DNA of 64,000 nucleotides from Bacteroidota bacterium (GTDB lineage Bacteria; Bacteroidota; Bacteroidia; UKL13-3): NCBI GenBank assembly GCA_030680835.1, contig JAUXUD010000032.1, positions 24,860 to 88,859 of the forward strand, read 5' to 3'. Shown piece by piece: positions 1 to 9,363 of this stretch (position 1 is its first letter; each line of letters starts with the position of its first letter). The notes under the pieces were generated by a model. It saw only the letters and a program-made list of their open reading frames with translations, ran no database searches and was not told where the DNA came from. The position numbers and the translations under genes were made by a program.

Positions 1-1
1 G

Positions 2-1159
2 GACCAAACCATTAGTGGCTCGGGAGGTTCGCGTGCGGGTTTGCCGGTTCAGTTTATTTTGCAGAACCAGGATTTTAAAAAAATTGAAAGTCAGTTGCCC
101 AAATTTTTAGAGGAAGCAAACAAGAGTCCGGTATTTCAGGGAGTTGATGTAAACCTTAAATTTAACAGACCCGAACTGGTAGTTAACTTTGACCGCGAGA
201 AAGCGAAAAACCTGGGCGTCTCGGTTCAGGCCGTAGCACAAACTTTGCAATTTGCATACGGCGGCGTGCGCTACGGATATTTTACCAAACAGGGCAAACA
301 ATACCAGATTATTGGTCAGGTGAACCGGCAAAACCGCGATGAACCCATAGATTTAAAATCGCTTTATGTGCGAAATGACAGAGGAGAATTAATTCAGTTG
401 GATAATATCATTAACACAACAGAAGAAAGCAGTCCGCCACAGTTATACCATTATAACCGTTATAAAGCTGCTACCGTTACTGCAGGATTGGCACCCGGCA
501 AAACTATTGGTGATGGTATTAAGGAAATGCAAAAAATTAGTGAAAAAGTTTTGGACGATTCGTTTACCACCGGCTTAAGCGGACCTTCACGGGATTTCGC
601 AGAAAGTTCATCAAATACCCTGTTTGCATTTGTGCTTGCATTGGTACTTATATATCTGGTGTTGGCAGCGCAATTTGAAAGTTTTGTTGACCCGATTATT
701 ATTATGATAACGGTTCCTATGGCTTTGGCCGGAGCTTTAATTTCGCTCTGGTATTTTAACCAGACTTTAAATATTTTTAGTCAGATTGGTATTATTGTAT
801 TACTGGGTTTGGTAACAAAAAACGGAATATTGATTGTGGAATTTGCCAACCAGAAACGAGCCGCAGGCTTGCCAAAATTGCAGGCTGTAAAAGAAGCAGC
901 GGTATCGCGATTACGTCCGATTATGATGACCAGTCTGGCAACCATTTTAGGTGCATTGCCTATTGCGCTGGCACTGGGAGCAGGCGCCAAAAGCAGGGTT
1001 TCGATGGGTATTGTAATTATTGGCGGTTTGCTGTTCTCGGGTTTTTTAACCTTGTATGTTATACCGGTTGTTTACAATTTTATCTCGCGCAACAAAGGCC
1101 ATTTGCCCGGTGAAGATTTTGTTAAAGAAGAAGAAAAACAAAAAGAATTATCAAAATGA
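2..1159 (+). CDS. RND efflux transporter permease, C-terminal part (truncated by window edge)
   Basis: Frame open from base 2 (DQTISGSGGSRAGLPVQF...), AcrB-like TM motifs (LVLAAQFESFVDPIIIMITVPMALAGAL, GLVTKNGILIVEFAN). Confidence 0.95.
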   Translation, partial: DQTISGSGGSRAGLPVQFILQNQDFKKIESQLPKFLEEANKSPVFQGVDVNLKFNRPELVVNFDREKAKNLGVSVQAVAQTLQFAYGGVRYGYFTKQGKQYQIIGQVNRQNRDEPIDLKSLYVRNDRGELIQLDNIINTTEESSPPQLYHYNRYKAATVTAGLAPGKTIGDGIKEMQKISEKVLDDSFTTGLSGPSRDFAESSSNTLFAFVLALVLIYLVLAAQFESFVDPIIIMITVPMALAGALISLWYFNQTLNIFSQIGIIVLLGLVTKNGILIVEFANQKRAAGLPKLQAVKEAAVSRLRPIMMTSLATILGALPIALALGAGAKSRVSMGIVIIGGLLFSGFLTLYVIPVVYNFISRNKGHLPGEDFVKEEEKQKELSK

Positions 1160-2457
1160 ACCGAATTAAATTTATCATACTGCTTACATTCTTTCAACTC
1201 AATATTGAAGCTCAAACTTTATTAAAGCTGCAGGACGTTTATGAAATTGCCCTGCAAAATAATTTCGCCATACGTATTGCAAAAAACGATGCCGAAACCG
1301 GTAAAAACAATAATGTAACAGGCAATGCCGGAATGTTGCCGGTTGTTACCGGGACCCTTAACCAGGACAACCAGGTAACAGATACCAAACAAAAATTTTT
1401 AAACGGGGCAGAGAACAACCGCACAGGCGCAAAAAGCAATAATTTTAATGCAAATGTGGAACTGGGCTGGACCATTTTCAACGGCATGAAAATGTTTGTA
1501 ACAAAAGAAAAATTAAGCGAACTCGAAGCCATCGGAAACCTGAGATTGCGCCAGCAGGTAGAACTTGTATTATCAAGAGTTGCCAAAAGTTATTACGATG
1601 TAGTTTTGTGCAAGCAGCAACTTAAATCATCCAAAGAATTTATAGATATCAGCGAAAAGCGTTTGAAGGTAGCCGAAGCAAAAGTACTGTCGGGCAAGAG
1701 TGCAAAATCGGAAGTGCTATTGGCTCAGGTAAATTTAAACAGCGATAAAGGGGCTTATATGCGTTTGCAAACACAATACAAAAACAGCAAGCTCAACCTT
1801 TGTCAGTTAATGGCAAAAGAATTTACGTTTGATTATGAAGTGGAGGATTCTATAATTCCCAATGATCAGATAAAACTGGAAGCGGTGCGCAGCAGTGCTT
1901 TTGATAAAAACACCGGTTTACAAATAAGCAAGCTGAACCAAAAGGTAAACCATTTGCAGCTAAAAGAAATAAAAAGCGAACGTATGCCCACCCTGCAGTT
2001 AAAGACAGGATACATTTTCAGCAACCAAACCTCACAAGCCGGATTTCTGCAATCGTCGAACAACTCGGGCTATCATTACGGAGCGGGAGTAAGCATGAAT
2101 TTATTTAATGGTTTTGATGTAAACCGCAGGTTAAACAATGCGCAGTTACTTTATGCATCAAGCGAGTTATTGTACAAAGATTCATTAAGCAAACTCGAAA
2201 TGGCCGTGACACAGGCTTATAATAACTATGCCACAAATATTGAATTATTGCATTTCGAGCAAAGCAATTTAACGGTAGCCCAACAAAATTTTTCCATTGC
2301 CAGAGACCAAAACGATCAGGGCATGATCAGCAGCAACGATTTGCGCATAGCCCAGGTAAATTTGCTGCAAAATATAAACCGCCTTCTGCAGGCAGCGTAT
2401 GATGCGAAGCTGAGTGAAGTGGAGTTACAAAGGTTGAGTGGAGGGTTGGGGAGGTGA
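1156..2457 (+). CDS. TolC family outer membrane efflux protein
   Basis: ATGA overlap with RND gene; signal peptide; long alpha-hairpin repeats typical of outer membrane efflux proteins. Confidence 0.9.
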   Translation: MNRIKFIILLTFFQLNIEAQTLLKLQDVYEIALQNNFAIRIAKNDAETGKNNNVTGNAGMLPVVTGTLNQDNQVTDTKQKFLNGAENNRTGAKSNNFNANVELGWTIFNGMKMFVTKEKLSELEAIGNLRLRQQVELVLSRVAKSYYDVVLCKQQLKSSKEFIDISEKRLKVAEAKVLSGKSAKSEVLLAQVNLNSDKGAYMRLQTQYKNSKLNLCQLMAKEFTFDYEVEDSIIPNDQIKLEAVRSSAFDKNTGLQISKLNQKVNHLQLKEIKSERMPTLQLKTGYIFSNQTSQAGFLQSSNNSGYHYGAGVSMNLFNGFDVNRRLNNAQLLYASSELLYKDSLSKLEMAVTQAYNNYATNIELLHFEQSNLTVAQQNFSIARDQNDQGMISSNDLRIAQVNLLQNINRLLQAAYDAKLSEVELQRLSGGLGR

Positions 2458-2503
2458 AGAGTGTAGGAGTGTAGGAGGGTAGGAAGGGAGGAGAGAAAAA
2501 TTT

Positions 2504-2597
2504 ACGAATTACGAGTTACGAATTACGAATTACGATGTACAATGTACGATGTACAATTGTATGATGTACAATGTACGTGTATGATATACAATGTGGG
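2504..2597. repeat. Degenerate satellite of (AATTACGA)n and (TACAATGTACGATG)n units
   Basis: Direct reading: acgaattacgagttacgaattacgaattacgatgtacaatgtacgatgtacaattg... Confidence 0.85.
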
Positions 2598-2625
2598 ATC
2601 AATATCGACATTAAGTTTTTTTAAA

Positions 2626-2844
2626 CCACGTCAGTGGTGGCATCTCAGTAGCCCCCAGTTTTAACTGGGGGTTAAATGCCAATATAAATTTTTCCGGCGC
2701 GGCTACGCAAGGTTTGTGGGAAATGGATTTGATGGCCGCGCAATCACAGTTAATTGCGCGGCGAGTGATTTGTTGTTCCAAGTAATTTTTGGGAGCCGCG
2801 CTTTTTTGATTTTGTGCATTTCATCCACGAGCTAAAGCACGTGG
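2626..2844. repeat. Cluster of REP-like extragenic palindromes
   Basis: CCACGTCAGTGG (2626-2637), CCCCCAGTTTTAACTGGGGG (2652-2671), GCCGCGCAATCACAGTTAATTGCGCGGC (2735-2762), CCACGAGCTAAAGCACGTGG (2825-2844). Confidence 0.75.
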
Positions 2845-2908
2845 CAATTAAAACCAATTGGAAGGAAAATAGAGTTTCAATTTAACAAACGAATTCAGTT
2901 GCGATTTA

Positions 2909-2962
2909 TCATGTACAATGTACAATGTACGATATTCAATGTACAATGTACGATGTACAATG
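2909..2962. repeat. Second copy of the GTACAATGTACGATGTACAATG satellite
   Basis: atgtacaatgtacaatgtacgatattcaatgtacaatgtacgatgtacaatg. Confidence 0.85.
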
Positions 2963-3140
2963 TGATGATAATGGTTGATGGTAGGGGCGAATTGCATTCG
3001 CCCTGTTTGGTGTTACGCGATGATTGGGATGGATATACAATGCACGACGCGATGATAATGATTGGCAATGGGTGGCAGGGGCGAATTGCATTCGCCTTGT
3101 TTGGTGTTGCACGATGATTGGTATGGATGTGCGATTTGAT
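2963..3140. repeat. Two ~94-bp tandem copies of a GGGGCGAATTGCATTCGCC palindrome-containing repeat
   Basis: Copies near 2983 and 3077 share gaTGATAATG...GGGGCGAATTGCATTCGCC-TGTTTGGTGTT...GATGATTGG.ATGGAT. Confidence 0.8.
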
Positions 3141-3185
3141 AATAAATGATTTTTGTTGAATGTTGGGGCGGCAATCATGAATAAT

Positions 3186-3225
3186 AAAAAACGGCATTCA
3201 ACAAATTTGCCGGATGCCGTTTTTC
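3186..3225 (-). terminator. Intrinsic terminator of the 3255-3965 gene
   Basis: Stem AAAACGGCAT/ATGCCGTTTTTT immediately 3' of the minus-strand stop codon. Confidence 0.6.
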
Positions 3226-3254
3226 GATTTGGGAAATGATGGGAAATTAGCCTT

Positions 3255-3965
3255 TTAAGCTACCTGTTTCAATCCCAGAATTTCGAGGAGGTGCGGGTTA
3301 TCTTTGAGGGCGATTCTCGCTATGTCAATATAATCATCGCTCCAGAGAGCCAATTCATCGAGGGCTTTATCGCGGTTTCGGGTGGCGGTCTGGGCTTCAC
3401 CGGTTTCTTTTTGTTGTTTGGATATAGCGGTGTCTACTAATTTCAATTTATCATATGCAAGATTAAGGATGGCTTCTGTTTGACCAAATTTAGCCATGCC
3501 CGCTTTAAGTTCGGTTCTTTCCAAAATGTTTTTATAAAAAGTTTTGGCCTGACTGAGCCAGCCCGAAATAGTTTGCTTACGCGAACCGGAAGCATTTATT
3601 TCAGCCAGGATGCCCCTTTCCTTTTTAAAGGCTACGCGTGCAACTCCCAAATGTTTTAGGTAAATGTCTTTGGCAAGAGCTATTTTAAGGTGCAGGTCAT
3701 CAGTTGCGCGGTACTGGTCGCCATACTCTCTTACCTGTGTTTGATGCTTATCTACCGCATGGGTAAGTAAGTCGGTTCCAACTGCCATTTCAGTCGGACT
3801 ATATCCGAATGCCAAAAGCGCGGGGGCAATCTCAGCATGACTGCTGTTGTTAATGGCGATGCTTAAACCGAGCAGGTATGCATCAATTGTTTTGTAATCG
3901 CTACCTGAATTGGGATCTTGATCCGGGCCAGGAGTAGGGTTGGTGTTTGGTGTTTGATTTTCCAT
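3255..3965 (-). CDS. Hypothetical protein (Pro-rich N-terminus, alpha-helical body, C-term LxxWxxDYIxIARIALKDNPHLLEILGL)
   Basis: Open frame; likely start at MENQTPN (3965) rather than the 4049 start, whose extra N-terminus resembles the adjacent repeat translation. Confidence 0.7.
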   Translation of the reverse strand: MENQTPNTNPTPGPDQDPNSGSDYKTIDAYLLGLSIAINNSSHAEIAPALLAFGYSPTEMAVGTDLLTHAVDKHQTQVREYGDQYRATDDLHLKIALAKDIYLKHLGVARVAFKKERGILAEINASGSRKQTISGWLSQAKTFYKNILERTELKAGMAKFGQTEAILNLAYDKLKLVDTAISKQQKETGEAQTATRNRDKALDELALWSDDYIDIARIALKDNPHLLEILGLKQVA

Positions 3966-4284
3966 AATTTGTTTGATTAAGCTATCGTTATTTTGTTTGA
4001 TAACAAGAGCAATATAGCATGTGAATGGTAGAAAATAGCATTTAAACAAAATATAAGGTATATTTTAAGGATTACATTAAGCAGAGCTAATTTATTCATT
4101 AATATTGAATTAAAAACAGTGTAAAATACTGCATGAAGTGTGAATTTCTGAATTTTAAGAGAGCCGGGGCAAGCAAAAGAGTGTTATAAATTTGTTGAAG
4201 AGATTCATTAGCACGGAGAAAGCGTGCACAACGAAATAAAAACGGCATACCAACAAAAAAAATGGCATTCCACCTGCTCATGAC

Positions 4285-4788
4285 ACAGTTTTTCTTTACA
4301 AGATGCCCTATCTGAGAACAGGGGAATGATTTAATTTTTACATGATGCCACGTTTGTGAGCTGCAGATTGCTATTATTTTTACCTGTGCCGCAACTGCGT
4401 TGCCATGGATGCCGTAATTTTTGCCCCATACCACGTAAGTGATGAACCGTATGAAATAATTTTTGCCCCATGCCATTTGATGGATGCTTTGGATGAGATA
4501 ATTTTTGAATTTTGTCGCATGTCTGCTGGCCCGGATGAGATCGTTTTTGAATTTTGCCACGTGACTAATGCTTGGCAAGAGATAGTTTTTGAATTTTGCC
4601 GCATGATTGATGCTTGGGAAGAGATAATTTTTGAATTTTGTCGCATGACTGCTGCCATGAAAGAGATAATTTTTTAAAAATGCTATTTGATAGGGGTATG
4701 GTAAGAAATAAATTTTATAAAATACCATTTGAAATAAGAGGCGAAAGAAATAAATTTTGAATTAGGCCATAATTATAAAAAATGATTA
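4285..4788. repeat. 12-unit, exactly 42-nt periodic tandem array
   Basis: Units start at 4285, 4327, 4369, 4411, 4453, 4495, 4537, 4579, 4621, 4663, 4705, 4747; core GAGATAATTTTTGAATTTTGYCGCATGAYTGATGCTTGGGAA. Confidence 0.9.
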
Positions 4789-4988
4789 GGTTTGAATAAG
4801 AAAATATGCTCTAAAACATTCCTAAAGCCAACGATATCTGATGGCTTAATGAAATGGTTCGAGGGGTACATATAATGAAGTTAACAGCAAGTTTTAAGTC
4901 GGTTCAATAATCTTGTGAAATCTTATAGTGAAAGCAAGTAGAGATATAAATTTAATAATAATTATATATTTGATTAAACAAAAACAAA

Positions 4989-5894
4989 ATGCAAGTTGAA
5001 TCTGCTAAAATGTATTTACAAGGCTTTGTACTTAAAGAACAAGATGTTCGTCGGCTTCACGATGTGATTTCTGAACAGCTTAAAAAAGTAAATAGCAACT
5101 CTATATCTTTTAAATACAATATAAAATATGCAAACGGCGCAATAGCTGAAAGTATGGATTTTGAAGAATTATTTCTTGCTGATAATTCCGGATCCTCAGC
5201 TATTGTAAGACTTCAATTAACGGGTATCTGCCAAAAAGATTCGAATGAAAGTCGTATAAATGTCGAATTTCGCAATGTAGACTCTTTTAATGAGGACACT
5301 AATATTCCTATTCGCCACACAATTTTAGGGCAAGATAGGGATTGGGTTTTTATTACTTCGTCATTAATTGAGGAAAGAATTCAAAAAACTAAGAGACTCT
5401 CATTTAATCATATTGGTCAAAAAGGTTTCGGCCGTGTCTTTCTAAGACTTATACTTCCAATGTTAATTCCATTCATTTTTTTACTCCCGCTTCTATTTTC
5501 TATAAATGACGTTAGTACGGTAAAGCAAGAAAAGCTTGCTCAAATCCAAGGAATTGAAAAAAAATGGCGGCAGGCCAAGTATAAAGATCAAATGGAGATG
5601 CTTTTGGATTTAGAAAAGTATAAAGTTGAATCAGACCAAACCTTGAAACCACCTAAACCTTATGGTGGATTACCAATTGGAAAGTGGATAATATTTGGTT
5701 TGCTCATTTTAGTAGCACTAACGTGGTTCTTATTTAAGTATTATTTAGTTTATAATTTCTGTTGGGGAGAATACCTAGAGGAATTTAAGCGCAAGGAGAA
5801 TATTCGAAAGCTTGTATTTAGCGTTATCATTGGCACAGTTTTACTTGGTATTGTTGTCAATTTAATCTCCAGTTATGTTTGGGAACGAATGTGA
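4989..5894 (+). CDS. Hypothetical membrane protein with C-terminal TM helices
   Basis: 301-aa ORF; hydrophobic segments FLRLILPMLIPFIFLLPLLF, WIIFGLLILVALTWFLF, LVFSVIIGTVLLGIVVNLI. Confidence 0.7.
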   Translation: MQVESAKMYLQGFVLKEQDVRRLHDVISEQLKKVNSNSISFKYNIKYANGAIAESMDFEELFLADNSGSSAIVRLQLTGICQKDSNESRINVEFRNVDSFNEDTNIPIRHTILGQDRDWVFITSSLIEERIQKTKRLSFNHIGQKGFGRVFLRLILPMLIPFIFLLPLLFSINDVSTVKQEKLAQIQGIEKKWRQAKYKDQMEMLLDLEKYKVESDQTLKPPKPYGGLPIGKWIIFGLLILVALTWFLFKYYLVYNFCWGEYLEEFKRKENIRKLVFSVIIGTVLLGIVVNLISSYVWERM

Positions 5895-6136
5895 TTTTTA
5901 AATAAACATTCTTATATTCAAATTTAAGGGTACATATGACGAAACGACTATGAACCACTTAAATTGGGCATTCGATATAATTGGAAAATAGATAGCTAAA
6001 ATCATGAATTAAGACTTGACTTGCGTATTCACTTAGTGAGTTGCACCATGGGAGGTCAAAAATTAATTTGAATTGACTGAATCTGCTTGACATTCATTGT
6101 TCCAACATTGTTGCGTTGTGCGGCCAACTGATAACG

Positions 6137-6249
6137 CTTTGCAATTGCTATGGCCGCTTTTGAGGTAATTTGGCAATATAGTTTACGTAGCTTATATTCG
6201 TTTCGCGGGACAATGACTTGACACCAGGGCAACCACAGCAGTTGCAAAG
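6137..6249. repeat. attC-like inverted-repeat element, copy A
   Basis: CTTTGCAATTGCTATGG (6137-6153) vs CCACAGCAGTTGCAAAG (6233-6249), followed by AAAACGT. Confidence 0.6.
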
Positions 6250-6680
6250 AAAACGTCAGGCTGTGAAAAAACTCCGTTTTTCACTTTAACTGGATAAAAT
6301 TCATTCTATAAAATTGTATAGGAAGCGATTTGCTCCGATATGAGAAAGGCAATTTTTTACGCTGCTAATTTTTGTTGAAGAAAAATAGTTCGTGTAATGG
6401 TGTTAAAAAAGGTCGATATAAAGCGTGCGCGAATCATTCCCTTAATAGAGGTCTTGCTCTATTGCTGTTAACGCACTAAAATTCATCAATCTTTTTTCGC
6501 ATTTATTTTCTATCTTAGCAGGACAAATTAACCATCCGTAGTCGGCAACAGCGCAAGGTCGCGAAACGTTAACGGTCATGCAATGGTGACCTTGAAAACA
6601 TCAAACTGAACCCATAAAACGAACAAAGACGGGGACGCTGAAAACCGAAAAGAGTAAGCACAAACAAAAAATTAAAAATC

Positions 6681-7262
6681 ATGCGACACTTTAACTCGAC
6701 AATTTTAATCGCAATCATAGTAACAATTTTTACTTTGACTTCTTGCAACCAGACAAACAAATCAGACGACAAGGACAAAGCTTTAACCGAGAAGGAAAAC
6801 GAGTTGCTAAAAAAAGAAAACGAACTTTTGAAGAAAGAGCAAGAGTTAAATAAAAAATCGACTAAGACGACAACAGACAACTCCAATGTTAAACAACAAC
6901 CAAGCAATTCAATTTCAAACAATCTTGATTTTCTAAAGAAACTAAATGGAAAATATCCATACGAAGTAAAGTTGTTTGACAATTCTATATTAAAGCAACG
7001 ACTTAAAAAACTTCTTGGTAACAGCAGGTATAATTTTCTAAAAGAAACTTGGGCTGTTGAAACACCAATGGAATTTGCTAACAACATTTTTGTTGCTTCA
7101 GGTTGTCAAGCACATAATTGTGGTTCTACAAATTTTATTATTGTAGTTGATTTAACTAATAATGTAATGTATGCAGGTATAAGAGAAGAAGATAAAGTTA
7201 AAACATATTCGGAAGACGGAAGTAATTCGCCAAAAGTAAATGAGTGGGAAAATGAAAACTGA
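6681..7262 (+). CDS. Hypothetical lipoprotein with Glu/Lys heptad repeats
   Basis: Lipobox LTSC; KENELLKKENELLKKEQELNKK; Cys pair CQAHNC. Confidence 0.75.
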   Translation: MRHFNSTILIAIIVTIFTLTSCNQTNKSDDKDKALTEKENELLKKENELLKKEQELNKKSTKTTTDNSNVKQQPSNSISNNLDFLKKLNGKYPYEVKLFDNSILKQRLKKLLGNSRYNFLKETWAVETPMEFANNIFVASGCQAHNCGSTNFIIVVDLTNNVMYAGIREEDKVKTYSEDGSNSPKVNEWENEN

Positions 7263-7294
7263 TATTATATCTTCATGGGACAGAAAAGCACGAA

Positions 7295-7473
7295 CTGTTA
7301 ACAGCACATTTGCAATAGGCAGTAACACTGGGCAATTGCTATGGCTTTTGAAGTTAAAAATGATACATTTGTTTCACTAATGGGTTCTGCTAAACTGATA
7401 ATTTTGTGGCTTTGATACGCCACAGCAGTTGCCCAGAAAACGTTACCGCAATGCCGAGCGGACTTGTTAGCAG
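7295..7473. repeat. attC-like inverted-repeat element, copy B
   Basis: CTGTTAACA...GTAACACTGGGCAATTGCTATGG (left) vs CCACAGCAGTTGCCCAGAAAACGTTAC...TTGTTAGCAG (right). Confidence 0.65.
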
Positions 7474-7501
7474 TCGCAGTAATCAAAAACATCATAATAT
7501 T

Positions 7502-8098
7502 ATGAAACACTTGATAACCATTTTACTCTGTATGACTTTGCTTTTACGATATTCCAATCTTATTTATGGACAAGACACAATTGGAACCCGGCTTACGTTA
7601 CGCATTGGTTTAAAATTAAATCCAATAAGCTGTCTAGTTGGTGCGATTTCCGGGTCAACGGAAATTCTCATCTCTCGGAAAAGTTCCATTCAATTAGGAA
7701 TGCAATATTGGTCAGGTTTTATACCCATAGTTATGCTACATTCATTTACAAGAATAAATGGAATATCTGTTTCCTTTCGACACTATAATAATTCTAACAT
7801 AAGGAGAAGTGGGTACATTGAACCATTTGTACGATACAATAACTTGTGGGAAGTAAATCAGATTGGAACAGTGAACATATATTCTGTGGGAATTTTGCTA
7901 GGTAAACAATGGGTTTCAAAAAACAACCACTCCTTTGAACTTTTTGCAGGTCCGTATTACAGTAAACCATTTGCCTCTGGTTTTGATCCTCAGCAGGACG
8001 ATAGAATAGTTATTTCTAAAACAATAAACGAACTTGGACAAAACCCATACAATGGCATTTGGTTAAGAGCCGGAGTTACAATTGGTACATACTTTTAA
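7502..8098 (+). CDS. Hypothetical secreted/outer-membrane beta-barrel-like protein
   Basis: Likely start MKHLITILLCMTLLLRYSNLIYGQ (signal peptide); alternating aromatic strands. Confidence 0.65.
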   Translation: MKHLITILLCMTLLLRYSNLIYGQDTIGTRLTLRIGLKLNPISCLVGAISGSTEILISRKSSIQLGMQYWSGFIPIVMLHSFTRINGISVSFRHYNNSNIRRSGYIEPFVRYNNLWEVNQIGTVNIYSVGILLGKQWVSKNNHSFELFAGPYYSKPFASGFDPQQDDRIVISKTINELGQNPYNGIWLRAGVTIGTYF

Positions 8099-8145
8099 CG
8101 AGAACAAAACACAGCTGTACCTTTAAACTGAATTTACACACCTTT

Positions 8146-8228
8146 TAACAGCTAGGGATTCCTTTAGTCCGAAGGACAAACCATGAACCCTGTGTTGAAC
8201 TGAACCCCGCTATCGTGTGGGGCTTTTC
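8146..8228. repeat. GTCC-GAA-GGAC hairpin element, copy 1
   Basis: TAACAGCTAGGGATTCCTTTAGTCCGAAGGACAAACCATGAACCCTGTGTTGAAC...CCCCGCTATCGTGTGGGGCTTTTC just 3' of the gene. Confidence 0.75.
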
Positions 8229-8464
8229 ATCCTATGGTTTTTGTTTTATAAACCTTAGCTTTAGCGAAGGCATGTGTTGTGAGATTTGGGGGAGGTATTT
8301 GTTTTTTGAGAATTTGAAATTTGAATAATTCCTATTAATTCTCCCCTGTTTTGATGAAATGTTTGCTAAAGTTGAGCACAAACATCATTCGTTTTTACAT
8401 TTTCTTCAGCCAATGGTAATGCATGGCCATAAAATCTCTCTTATAAAAAACATCAACATCGATT

Positions 8465-8535
8465 TGTTTTTACCAATTATTATCGCAAGTTTTACCAATT
8501 GGAGTGTGGATAGTTTTTTTTACATTCTGACGTCA
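8465..8535 (+). repeat. 70-bp dispersed repeat, copy 1
   Basis: TTTTTACCAATTATTATCGCAAGTTTTACCAATTGGAGTGTGGATAG-TTTTTTTTACATTCTGACG; cf. 10381 and 11221. Confidence 0.75.
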
Positions 8536-8544
8536 CTATCAATT

Positions 8545-9114
8545 ATGAGTACAACACCCAAGACAACAAAGACAGAACAAATTTGGACTTCATTATTTCT
8601 TTTAATTCCTGTTTTAAGTTTAACAAGATTTAGCGAAAATTTCACTCAAGATAGCATGACCAATATATTAATCTCAGGAGCACTGGGACTCATTGGTGGA
8701 CTTTTGGGTTTTGGCTGTTATTATTTCGTAAAGCCAAAGAACATAACTATTAAGATTTTGGCCCTAATAATTTTGACAACCCTATCTTTCACGACAATTT
8801 TTATAGTTAGTAAAGTTAAATATCAGACTTGGGAAATTTGCGGCTACATAGCAGTGGACAGAAAATCAGAAGAGTGCAATGTATGTGGAAATGTTACATG
8901 GGAAAAGGAACTAACTTATGATAAGGAAACGGACAAACATCTATGGTTGACCGATGAACAATTATTTTGGTTTGCAATTGACAGTTTAAATCAACCTTTT
9001 GATTTTTATGAGCCGAATGCTCAAGACAATTTCCTTAAAGATAAATCTTGGCGACCAAATATTACTGAAAAAGACCTTGCTGAAAGTTATATAGAACTGA
9101 CGCAAGAAAAATAA
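8545..9114 (+). CDS. Hypothetical membrane protein
   Basis: Likely start MSTTPKTTKTEQIW at 8545; the upstream ORF extension covers the dispersed repeat; three hydrophobic segments. Confidence 0.65.
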   Translation: MSTTPKTTKTEQIWTSLFLLIPVLSLTRFSENFTQDSMTNILISGALGLIGGLLGFGCYYFVKPKNITIKILALIILTTLSFTTIFIVSKVKYQTWEICGYIAVDRKSEECNVCGNVTWEKELTYDKETDKHLWLTDEQLFWFAIDSLNQPFDFYEPNAQDNFLKDKSWRPNITEKDLAESYIELTQEK

Positions 9115-9121
9115 CTGCTGG

Positions 9122-9231
9122 TAACAGGTAAGGGTTCTTGGCGTCCGAAGGACAAGCCATGAACCCTGTGTTTAACACCATGTCCCGCCTTAAGACGGGA
9201 GAACCCAGCTGTCTTGTGGGGCTTTTCGGCC
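9122..9231. repeat. GTCC-GAA-GGAC hairpin element, copy 2 (with inserted TCCCGCCTTAAGACGGGA palindrome)
   Basis: TAACAGGTAAGGGTTCTTGGCGTCCGAAGGACAAGCCATGAACCCTGTGTTTAAC...TTGTGGGGCTTTTC. Confidence 0.75.
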
Positions 9232-9363
9232 GATTTGCTTTCTATAAGGATTGCGTTGAATTTTTGTTAAAGTTTAATAATAATTGTGAGGTGTAAGAGG
9301 CGAGAATTCAAATTAAGTAAAGTATCAAAGCGGACAGAGAAATTCAAGAATAAAAAACAACTG

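Noticed and set aside
2895-3197. ORFs on both strands (100, 72, 80 aa)
   Set aside because: They read through the GTACAATGTACG satellite and duplicated palindromes; translations are repeat-derived (MYNVQCTIFNVQCTMYNV), so not credible genes.
4099-4728. 209-aa minus-strand ORF plus 92-aa and 90-aa ORFs
   Set aside because: All are translations of the 42-nt array in different frames; the unit length is divisible by 3, so any stop-free frame stays open. Kept as a repeat rather than as genes.
6056-6247. 63-aa minus ORF and similar 7298-7510 minus ORF
   Set aside because: Both are translations of the attC-like inverted-repeat elements (shared TSKA.AIA peptide); explained by the element.
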